From Daucus carota subsp. sativus (Eukaryota; Streptophyta; Magnoliopsida; Apiales; Apiaceae), in contig NC_030381.2 in NCBI RefSeq assembly GCF_001625215.2, positions 54,857,214 to 54,921,213 of the forward strand: 64,000 nt of DNA, given 5' to 3'. Below, in pieces: positions 55,597 through 64,000 of the stretch. The translations under genes and the position numbers were made by a program. Within the stretch, counting starts at the first letter, position 1, and every line of letters begins with the position of its first letter. Under the pieces are notes generated by a model that saw only the letters and a program-made list of their open reading frames with translations, searched no databases and had not been told where the DNA came from.

Positions 55597-56094
55597 TTAT
55601 TCGTTGCAGGGGTTATTACACCCGCCAGGGAACTTCAACGGATCAGGACATTGCCCGGTGATATCGGCTGTACATCTACTGAGTTTGCATCCATCTGCAC
55701 CTTCTGCAGTGGGACCAAATTCCATAGGAATATTGAAACCGTCGATTAGTGAAATGTCGTAGTAATCATAGTTTTGAAATTGGTTTAATGCATATTCGGC
55801 CACTGTGTTTGGTGTTTTGCCGTATGCTGTGCAGTCAAGCCTACCACAATCTCCGGTTTCACAAACAGAGGCATCAGAGTTACAATTTGTTCGACCCCAA
55901 ATACGAGCGTATTGGGTGCCTGGATCAACATCCAAGGACCATTCCTGATTAGGGTTGAGTTGACGACCGCCACCAGGATAGGCACCAGCCCATACGACGT
56001 AAGGACAGTTGTTTCGGATATTGAAGTTGGCAGCTCTTGTGGTGATTAGGAGGGTGGAAATGATGATCAGGGAAAGTGCTGCTAAGTAGCTCAT
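55597..56094 (-). pseudogene. TLP12: osmotin-like gene lacking its 3' third
   Basis: The frame starts [20 protein letters not shown], the same signal peptide as TLP4, and runs through GDCGRLDC and DISLIDGFN to PGGCNNPC. At about 55603 the gene is cut, and the sequence continues into DNA that matches the 5' flank of FBX4/FBX10. The last six cysteines of the fold (TNEYCC onward) and the Asp of TDYSRFF are missing. The promoter and TATA box (56162-56170) are intact, so a truncated secreted product of 165 residues is possible but unlikely to fold. FBX11 lies upstream on the same strand. Confidence 0.92.
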
Positions 56095-56962
56095 TTTGGT
56101 GCTTGAGTACATGTTAATGTTACAATGTTTGTCACAATATTTTAGATTGTAAGTTCGACTCCTTATATAGGGCAGAGTCAAGAGGACTTGGGAAGACTTA
56201 GAAACCAACTGGCAAATAATTCCACATATTATAAAGAGTAGACCTCTTCTTCAATAAATTCCAAGCGAGAAAATTTAATGAAACGAACATTTTTCTACCC
56301 TATTTTCCAAGGCCACATACTATGTCACATAGATTACTAGAAGCTATATAGTTGACTGACTTATTTTATATGAAATTTATCTAATATGAAAAATCGACTT
56401 TTTTTTATCACTCAACTGTTTATTTCATCAACAAAGATTTATTTGGATAAATTTAATTTGTAAAAACTATAACATAAATTGAGCGGTAGGTTTCTAAAAG
56501 AAATAAATAGTTGAGTGATAAAAAATCGATTTTCCCGATCTAATATTAATGTCGTTGGTCGGCTTTTGGAGTTTGATCTAAAGACTTGTGTCACACTGCA
56601 TATATAGATCGATCTGGATCCGTGTACTGATATAAATTTGGCTAATAGAATTAAGATCAACAACACAAAGTTCATTCAGAAAAAAAGGAGCACCAGGCTA
56701 GCAGGAACATCTTAACCAACATAGTTGACGAAAATCTATCAGCTTGCACGAACATTATAACAAGTCGACTTCCGATGCCTTAACCAACTGATAGAAAGTT
56801 CATTATAAAAAGTCTACTGAATTATACAGATGAAAAGTTGACAAAACATCTATCAAGAGCAAAGAATTAATACTGCAGACATCTCTCAAAAGTCACTAAA
56901 ATAACAGACCAAAGGTACTAACAAGACATATAGCATAGAGATACCAGAATAGCGGTGTTTCC
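56095..56962. other. Spacer FBX11-TLP12
   Basis: Contains the TLP12 promoter, the MULE-like mini-MITE and the FBX11 3' flank. 56095-56724 matches 16264-16884. Confidence 0.65.
56390..56537. mobile_element. MULE-like mini-MITE (unit 2 copy)
   Basis: Same inverted repeats and the same 9-bp flanks ATCTAATAT (56381-56389, 56538-56546) as 16557-16709. The insertion therefore predates the split of these two copies. Confidence 0.8.
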
Positions 56963-58225
56963 TTAATTATCACCATAGCCACGATTCCAGCTGATTTGTT
57001 TGAATCCTGCAAGTGAAACTAGGCTCTCCGTGTACCTGTAAAGATAATGAGTGTAACAATGATCAACCATATCAACTCGAACAATCTTAGCCTCTTTCTT
57101 GCTGGCATTACACCATATCCACCTGTCAATAACATTTGCTACCAGTAGTACGAGATCCCCATTGCTGAAATAGCCATTAAAAAGATGTGCTGGCCGCATA
57201 GGTAAATCAATACTAAACATTAGCGTCCATGATGCCTCAACTCCACCACCTCGAAGGCATGAATCATCTTCCAACTTCCACAAGTTAATCGCCTTGTTGA
57301 ATCTCTTATGATCAGTCCAATCATCATACAGTGCATTAGCCCACAGTGTTATAACAGCAATAGACTTATTATACTCGATAATACGAGTTTTAGGTCGAGC
57401 TGCATAAGAAATGAGGGCGTGACCACCAACAGCAGCAATAACAGCAAGACCAGCATCAGCAGCTTCAATAGCAGAAGCGATAGCAGGAGGGAGCTTAATA
57501 GCACAATTCAACACCTCCGTGTTCAAATCAAACACAATCATAGCATCCTCCTCGACACCAAATAAAAATCCATTAACAGATACATCGAAATAGCCTAGAA
57601 TGAGGCCACCATTAATGCCAAACATAAAATCCTCACTAGGAACTTTTCTCCATACGTTCCTATTAGCCGAATACACCTCAGTTGGAAGCGAAGGCCTCGA
57701 CACAACACTAACAATCTTATAATCATCATCTACCGGATCATAACCAAAACCCAAAGCGCGGGAAGTACGCAAGCCACATGCCGGAACAGCTCTTGATTGT
57801 CCAGTAGCAGGATTCCACAGATAGAAACTATGTTCGCCTAGATTGTGGTGAAAGACAACACAAACAATGCCGTTAACAGAACCGACAATTTGAAAAGCAG
57901 GAGCTACTTGTTGAGACTCACGTTGAGTATACGGATACTTGAGATCAGCCACAATTTGACGAGAATCAACATCCAAGACTGAAAATTTCAGAGTAGCATT
58001 TTCAGCATCTGTCATATATGTGTAGCGGGTCATGATAAGGGTTTGATCAGTTTCGGTTGCGATTGCTCGGCGGAGCTGCGCTTTGACGAAAGCCGGGTCT
58101 TTGATCAGGGAAAGCCAGGTCTTGGAGACTAATTGGAACTGGAGTAAAGATTTCACTGGCACGCGAACGAGAATCTCGCTGATGAGATCGTTGGAAAGGG
58201 TCGGATTTGGTCTGATTGGTGCCAT
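56963..58225 (-). CDS. FBX11: class II F-box/FBA protein, intact
   Basis: The 420-residue protein begins MAPIRPNPTLSNDLISEILV, with the F-box at about residues 8-48. FBA landmarks are FYLWNPATGQ, GFGYDPVDDDYKIV, TEVYSANRNVWRKV, VSVNGFLFG, VFDLNTEVLNCAIKLP, INLWKLEDDSCLRGGG and YTESLVSLAGF, ending SWNRGYGDN. The variable loop is Ala-rich (AIASAIEAADAGLAVIAAVGG) and longer than in FBX5. It is the unit 2 counterpart of FBX5 and keeps the C-terminal tail FBX5 has lost. A telo-box lies about 95 bp upstream. The SCF substrate-receptor role is inferred from the family. TLP12 follows on the same strand. Confidence 0.93.
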   Translation of the reverse strand: MAPIRPNPTLSNDLISEILVRVPVKSLLQFQLVSKTWLSLIKDPAFVKAQLRRAIATETDQTLIMTRYTYMTDAENATLKFSVLDVDSRQIVADLKYPYTQRESQQVAPAFQIVGSVNGIVCVVFHHNLGEHSFYLWNPATGQSRAVPACGLRTSRALGFGYDPVDDDYKIVSVVSRPSLPTEVYSANRNVWRKVPSEDFMFGINGGLILGYFDVSVNGFLFGVEEDAMIVFDLNTEVLNCAIKLPPAIASAIEAADAGLAVIAAVGGHALISYAARPKTRIIEYNKSIAVITLWANALYDDWTDHKRFNKAINLWKLEDDSCLRGGGVEASWTLMFSIDLPMRPAHLFNGYFSNGDLVLLVANVIDRWIWCNASKKEAKIVRVDMVDHCYTHYLYRYTESLVSLAGFKQISWNRGYGDN

Positions 58226-60565
58226 TGCAGAGTCCGATTGAGTCTCTCAGTTGATGATGGTGATATAGGTGGCGGCGGAGTGTGTGGATGCCTGGATGGG
58301 AGAAAGAAATGCGGAAACTTTTAGGGTTAGGGTTAGCGGCCGAGTCGAGTGTCTGGATTTGATTGTTTTTTAATTGTCTCAATAAAAAAATGGTGTTCTT
58401 ATCCGTTTCATTTCCTTTTATTTTTTATAAGTATATGAAATGATTATGTTTTTATGTTGTTCTTTTTTATCGTAAAATTAATGTATGCTAATTCAATTTT
58501 TTGATTAAATAATTAATTTTGTTAGTGATAATATTTATTATTGAAGTTGAAATATTAAATATTCCGATTTGGTCGGTTATTCGATAAATCAGTCAATGTA
58601 ATGTATTAAAGTGATGCTCCATCTTAATTAGTACACATTTAAATTTTATAATTTAATTAAATATTCACTTGGAACTGATAATATTTATTTTTACCATTCT
58701 AATTATAAAATTTTTTATTAAAGAGCTTATTAAAAATAATCAGTTTAACATTTCAATACACTAAATTCTTTAGCTCTATTGTAGATCCTCAAATAATTTT
58801 AAAGTTTAATGTAAAAAATTTATACGACATTACAAAATTTTAAATGATAAATTTCGAATAAATATTAAAAATCACTTGTGAATCGCATCAGATTTAAGAT
58901 ATCATATATCAGATTTGCAATATTATTTTTATTAGAGTTAAATAATATAAAACAAGTATCATAAATTATTAATCTCCTTCAAGTCAAAAACTATATCGTT
59001 CTACATATATGTTCACGTATATACGTCCATAAATCATGTCGATAAGTCAAGAATTATATGTATTTAACTAGTCTTAATAAGTCCTTAAGCTATTTCAAAA
59101 AGTTCTAAAATTATATACATAACATAACATTGAAAAACTGTTAGTATGAATTTTAGAAATAAAATCATATATACGAAATGTGCGGATTTTCGTAAGTGTT
59201 TTTCCCCCGTTCTTGAGATTATCGGGTAGATTTCTATACGTGTTGGTGAGTTGAAAATCGAAAACTTTTATCACGCATGTTCTTGAGATTACGTGTAGAT
59301 TAACATATCAAAATTTCACTTCAATCCGTGAATTTTGAATGCCACGGCATATTCCAAGTCATTTTTATTTTATTTTCGATTTTCAGGTCAGTGTTGAGTA
59401 ACATCTGTTAGTCAAATTCTGACAAAAAACGTAAATTAGATTTTTTGAAAGTTAAAGGACATATTTATTGGATTTTTAGTTGAGTGACCTAAATCATTAA
59501 CGATAATTGAGGAATTCACAGATTAATTATCTCAAATTTTATTTTAGAAATAAATAAAAGTACATGCTATGCTATATATATTATCTCCTTTTCATCATTG
59601 CAAATAAATTGCAATGATTGAAGTTTTTCTATTGAAATTGTGTGAGGTCTAACTCATATACTTTAACAAAATCATTTGACAAAATATAGTAAAAATATAG
59701 GCAAGGTATCAATCAACTCTTTGATTAATTATTATGCGTACTTTTTGTACTCCATAGAACTTGTCACATAAAAGTTTGAATATATTTTATACACGTATTA
59801 GATATAGAACGATACCTATTGTAAATTAAATATGTAGTGTTCATGATTATTCGGGATAACCGAGATGTTTTTTTTATGTTGTAAGAAGACATTTATTTAC
59901 CTTATAGGTGTATAATTTAAGTTGAATTAGGAATTTCGTGTACAAAGTTCTTAACGGCACATGCATCTGATCACATTATTATTTTCTAGTGGTACTCGAC
60001 AACAAAATTATCTTTAATATCTATGATACTCGGCATAGATATATTTATAGTAAAATTAGAAATAAAAGTAAGATAACTATATATAATTACTTAACAAGTA
60101 CACAACTAAAATAAATTTCTAGTATGTTTCTTCTCATTAAATGATTATAATTTGGAGCACGTAATAAAACTGATTTATTGTCGGTCATTTTGAATTTGAT
60201 CAAAAAACATTCAGTCACGAGATATATATATATAGATCTGCATCCAGGTAACGATCGATAGAAATGTGAATACAAAATCAATCAAATCAAAAATTATTTA
60301 GAAAAAAACAATTACGGGAACATTTTAACCAACTTAGTTTAGTGAAATCTATAACCTAACTCGAACATAGATAGTTGACTGAATTGGACCACTAATACAT
60401 ATGGAAAGTTAACAACAAAGGCAACACTCTGTAGCTATCTATTTAGAGCAGATGAATATAGCCAATCTATCAAAACTGACTACAATAACATACCAATGGT
60501 GACTAACAAGACAGAGTTGCTTCATTTGTATGTAGCATAAAATTACCACAATCAGTTATGTTTAC
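58226..60565. other. Non-coding region FBX11-FBX12
   Basis: Telo-box repeats lie at 58320-58336. 58340-59730 matches 33990-35390. 59770-60560 matches 36075-37098, with a 190-bp deletion at 59890 relative to unit 1. No gene is seen. Confidence 0.65.
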
Positions 60566-61816
60566 TTAATTATCATCATCGCGGTCATTCCAGTCCTTAA
60601 TCTGTTCGAATCCTGGGAGTGAAACCAGGCTCTCTGTATACCTTTCAACACGATGAGTGTAATGATGACCAGCCATCTCAACTCGAGCAATCTTGGCCTC
60701 TTTCTTGTCAGCATCACACGAGATCCACATGTGATGATCATCAGCATCATGTCTTACTAGTAGTAGGAGTTCCCCATTGCTGAAATAGCCATTTAGAAGT
60801 ATTCCTGACATCTCCAAATCAATACAAAACATTATCGTCCATGATGCCTCAACTCCACCACCTTTAAGGCATGCATCATCATCCAGCCTCCACATGTTAA
60901 TCTTCTTGTCCAAATATCTCCAACCATTTCTGTCATCATGCGATGCATCAGCCCACAACGTAATGACAGCAATAGACTTATCAAGCTCGATAATACGAGT
61001 TTCAGGTTGAGCATCATAAAAATCCTCGTCAAAGTCGTCCTCATCATCATCACCATCAACACCAACACCGCCAGCAGCAACAACATGGAGCTTAATAGCA
61101 CAATTCATGACCTCCTTGTTCAAATCAAACACCATCATTACACCCTTCTCAATACCACACAAAAATCCATTAACACACACATGGAAATGCCATAGAAAGA
61201 AGTCATCAGGGCCGTCAATCGGATCAGGCACTTTTCGCCATACATTCCTATTAGCCGAATACACTTCAGCCGGAAGAGAAGGCCCTCATACAACAACAAC
61301 AATCTTATAATCCCCGTCTACCGGATCATAACCAAAACCAATAGCGCGGGATGTACTGAAGCCCCTTCCAGGAATAACACTTGATGATTGTCTAGTAGCA
61401 GGATTCCAAAGAAAGAATCTATCCATGCGTGAAGTTTCGTGAAGGACAACACAAACAATGCCATTAGCAGAACCAACAACTGTTAAAGGAGGCAGGGATC
61501 TAGACTCACCTTGAGAATACGGATACTTAATTTCAGACACAATTTGTTTCGAGTCCACGTCAAAGAGTGATAACTTCAGCTTAGCACTTTCCGTCGAAGT
61601 GGAACATGAATAGCGGAGAATCATAAGAGTAGTTTGATCAAATCCGCTTCTGATTGCTCGGCGGAGTTGGGCTTTAACGAAGACAAGGTCTTTGATCAGG
61701 GAAAGCCAGGTTTTGGAGACTAATTGGCACTGAATTAGTGATTTCACTGGCACGCGTACGAGAATCTCGCTGATGAGATCATTGGAAAGTGTTGGATTTG
61801 GTCTGAGAGACTCCAT
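60566..61816 (-). pseudogene. FBX12: class I F-box gene with a nonsense change
   Basis: The ATG at 61816 begins MESLRPNPTLSNDLISEILV and the frame is open through the F-box, FFLWNPATRQ and GFGYDPVDGDYKIVVVV. There a TCA codon (Ser in FBX6) is TGA at 61286-61288. The rest, from MYSANRNVWRKV to DWNDRDDDN, remains open in the same frame. It therefore differs from an intact gene mainly by one base. An extra codon sits near FDQTTLMI. It is the unit 2 counterpart of FBX6 and nearly identical to it. A truncated product with the F-box and the start of the FBA region could be translated. Confidence 0.92.
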
Positions 61817-62552
61817 TTTTGAGTAGGAGTGAATGACGGCGGTCACTGCAGATGGTATGAGTGAAATGCGGAAACTAATTAGGGTTAGGGTTTAACTTTA
61901 TTCTTACAATATATTCAAATGGGCTGGCTATTGTAATTTAAAAACTCCATTTGGGCCCATTTATTTGAAAGTGTCTTGTGAGCAAGAGCGACTCCAGCCT
62001 TCTAAACTCACTAACAAAATGTATAGTTGTTATCATTCAAATAAAAAATACTAATATGAAACTCAAATGTACTCATGTTATCCACTCTATTAAAAAATAT
62101 ATAGTCAATATAAAATGTTTGGTTATATTTGGCCAACCTTGTATATGTATAAAAAGATTGCCGATCATCTATTATCATATTAAAATAATATATTTTATTT
62201 ATAACAACTAAAATAATAATTACGTATCATTTAGTAAATCATTTTTAGCGAACACTCCCCATTTTATTATTCTCCCCATTATATTATTATATTAGCTAAT
62301 AAATATTTTAAGATTTCTCAAATTTAACATTTTAAATTATATGAATATTATTGAGTTTCAAATTTAGCTTTAAATTGCTAATTTTCTGAAAAATATATAT
62401 GAGATACACTTTTACACAGTCTAAAGTCGTTATATACAACCTATGATAAACAAAATGGTATTTAATAAAAATACTATTTTTGGTAAGTTATTTTGCAATT
62501 TGATTAGGGATTCCTTGTGACAGGCACATGCATCTAATCATATTATTATTAA
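61817..62552. other. 5' flank of FBX12
   Basis: A telo-box lies at about 61878-61890. The rest is AT-rich and matches 38347-39079. No gene is seen. Confidence 0.6.
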
Positions 62553-63333
62553 GGGCTTTTCTTACAAATTATACCCAAGTCAAAAAGATTTTTTACAAAA
62601 GTATTGTCACTGTTTAAAACAAATTGCAAAAATATTATACTTCAAAAAATATTTGCAAAAATACGGAGGTTGCATCTGCAACTCCTACCAACCATATATG
62701 CAACCACAAATTCAATTTTGAAAAAATCTTTTGAAAATTACATTTATTTGCATAATAAGTTGCAACTGGTTGCAAATAAGCACCTCTGCAGGGCCAAAAA
62801 TAATATTACGAACTCACAAAGATAAAATCAACTAAAACAACTCAAATCAACCATCACCAACACGAATACTTACCGTCTATTTATATATTTGTACTTCTCT
62901 CTCTTTCTCTTTCTCAATCTGCCTTCTCACCTCCTTGGTCTTGACCCTGCCACTTTTCCGACCCATCAACACCGACGCACCGCCGACAAACAAAGAAACC
63001 ACCGTGAGCAATCAACCACACAAATACATTCAATCACCAACAACACAACCTTTAGTCGAGTTTAAATCAATTTTGATTTCTCCAAAATCTGAAACCCAGT
63101 TCATCTTATCGATGAGAGAGATTACAGAGAAAAAGAGAGCGCAATTCATTTCGACTGAAAGAGAGCTAGAAGACGGAGTGGGAAAGAGAGATGAGAGAGG
63201 CATAAAGAATGAAAGAGAGGGGACGTATATTTGCAAAACATAAGTAGGTAGTAAACGTAAATCTGCAAGCTTTTTAAGGTGATAGTATTATTGTAATTAG
63301 TATGTCAAAAAGAGGTATATTTGGTAAATTCGC
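62553..63333. mobile_element. MULE-like non-autonomous element (unit 2 copy)
   Basis: Same ends and site as 39080-39790. The interior has about 130 extra bases (62810-62940) and lacks short stretches of the unit 1 copy, so the internal reading frames differ. Confidence 0.65.
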
Positions 63334-64000
63334 TATTATTTTCTCATAGTACTCGACAGCAAAATCATCTTTAATATATACTAGCCTATAACCCGTGCGA
63401 AGCACGGGCAATATATAATTCGTAATTTATTATTTAAATTTTAATATCATTTTATTAATATTTTAGTATTAATGAGTTGAATTTTCATTAAATTATATTA
63501 ACCAACTGATTATACGTGAAAATTTAACTTTTATAATTTATTATCTATTTATAAATATTTTTCTGTTATTAATATGTGATGATTATTATTCAATTAACTT
63601 TGAATCATATTTTTCATATTTTGTATATTTTCATATGTAAGAAAAAAGATATTCATTGTGTAACATATTAAAGTTAAAAAGTGTTACTTAATTAGTGTTT
63701 GTATTGAAATAGAATAAGTTAGAGTTAAAAAAAGTTATATCAAGGTCAATATTTCTAGTATGTTTTTTCTCATTAAATGATTATAATTTGGAGCATGTAA
63801 TAAAAATGATTTATGGTCCGTCAATATTTTGAGTTTGATAAAAAAAAATGAACATTTTGTCACCAGAAATATATAGATCTGCATCCGATAGAAATGTGAA
63901 TAATACAAGATCAATCAGATCAAAAATAATTTAGAAAAAAACAATTAGGGGAACATTTTAACCAACTTATAAGTTTACTAAAATCTATGCTAGCCCAAAC
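63334..64000. other. Helitron-type end and 3' flank of the next F-box gene
   Basis: The hairpin CCCGTGC/GCACGGG and CTAG at 63381-63407 repeat those at 39838-39865. From about 63740 the sequence matches 40220-40470, upstream of the FBX7 stop. The gene itself lies outside the window. Confidence 0.6.

Larger units (their letters stand above)
31081..55601. repeat. Segmental duplication unit 1 (most complete)
   Basis: Holds TLP8, FBX5, FBX6, FBX7, FBX8, TLP9, kinase fragment, TLP10, FBX9, TLP11 remnant and FBX10. The spacing between corresponding genes of adjacent units is about 23.5-25 kb where both are complete (FBX5 to FBX11, FBX6 to FBX12). Confidence 0.85.
55602..64000. repeat. Segmental duplication unit 2 (runs off the window)
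   Basis: Contains TLP12, FBX11, FBX12 and the DNA that in unit 1 leads to FBX7. The last bases match the FBX7 3' flank at about 40390-40460, so another class I F-box gene is expected just beyond the window. Confidence 0.85.

Noticed and set aside
17188-61816. The cluster as a self-incompatibility (SLF/S-RNase) locus
   Set aside because: The F-box genes are FBA-type, but no S-RNase or other female determinant is present, and the partner genes are osmotins.
1-64000. CRISPR arrays, rRNA genes, LTR-type retroelements or LINEs
   Set aside because: No spaced identical repeats, rRNA motifs, paired long terminal repeats or reverse-transcriptase motifs were seen.

Overview
The window is nuclear DNA of a flowering plant, almost certainly a eudicot; I cannot name the species. 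The evidence is intronless F-box genes with the FBA domain, intronless osmotin-type thaumatin-like (PR-5) genes, AT-rich intergenic DNA with many plant MITEs (hAT, Stowaway, Tourist, CACTA, MULE-like, a Helitron-type end), and two pieces of plastid DNA (ndhB, trnH-GUG). No autonomous transposon, retroelement or CRISPR array was recognised.

Left part (1-15.3 kb): a mosaic of duplicated non-coding segments, gene fragments and small transposons. It holds an F-box fragment, an RRM (G3BP-like) pseudogene with an intron and an internal 81-bp duplication, a plastid ndhB insertion whose empty site also lies in the window, a TLP fragment, one intact divergent TLP gene (TLP2, 8900-9598), a TLP gene split by a hAT MITE (TLP3), and a plastid trnH remnant.

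Right part (15.3-64 kb): three tandem units of one segmental duplication. Unit 0 is 15.3-31.1 kb, unit 1 is 31.1-55.6 kb and unit 2 is 55.6 kb to the end, incomplete. The full unit (unit 1) reads TLP8, FBX5, FBX6, FBX7, FBX8, TLP9 fragment, receptor-kinase fragment, TLP10 fragment, FBX9, TLP11 remnant, FBX10. I number F-box genes FBX1-12 and TLP genes TLP1-12 from left to right. Unit 0 has lost the FBX5 and FBX6 equivalents and carries a hybrid FBX1. Inside a unit, FBX5-TLP8 and FBX8-TLP9 with their flanks form a large inverted repeat around the class I F-box genes.

The main pattern is a repeated module: an FBA-type F-box gene followed on the same strand by an osmotin-like gene or its remnant. 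It occurs nine times on both strands. Intact F-box genes are FBX3, 6, 7, 8, 9 and 11; FBX5 lacks only its last residues. Broken ones are FBX1, 2, 4, 10 and 12. Intact TLP genes are TLP2 and TLP4. By family knowledge the F-box proteins would be substrate receptors of SCF ubiquitin ligases, and the TLPs secreted defence proteins with a signal peptide and 16 cysteines. A functional link between the two is inference from the layout only.
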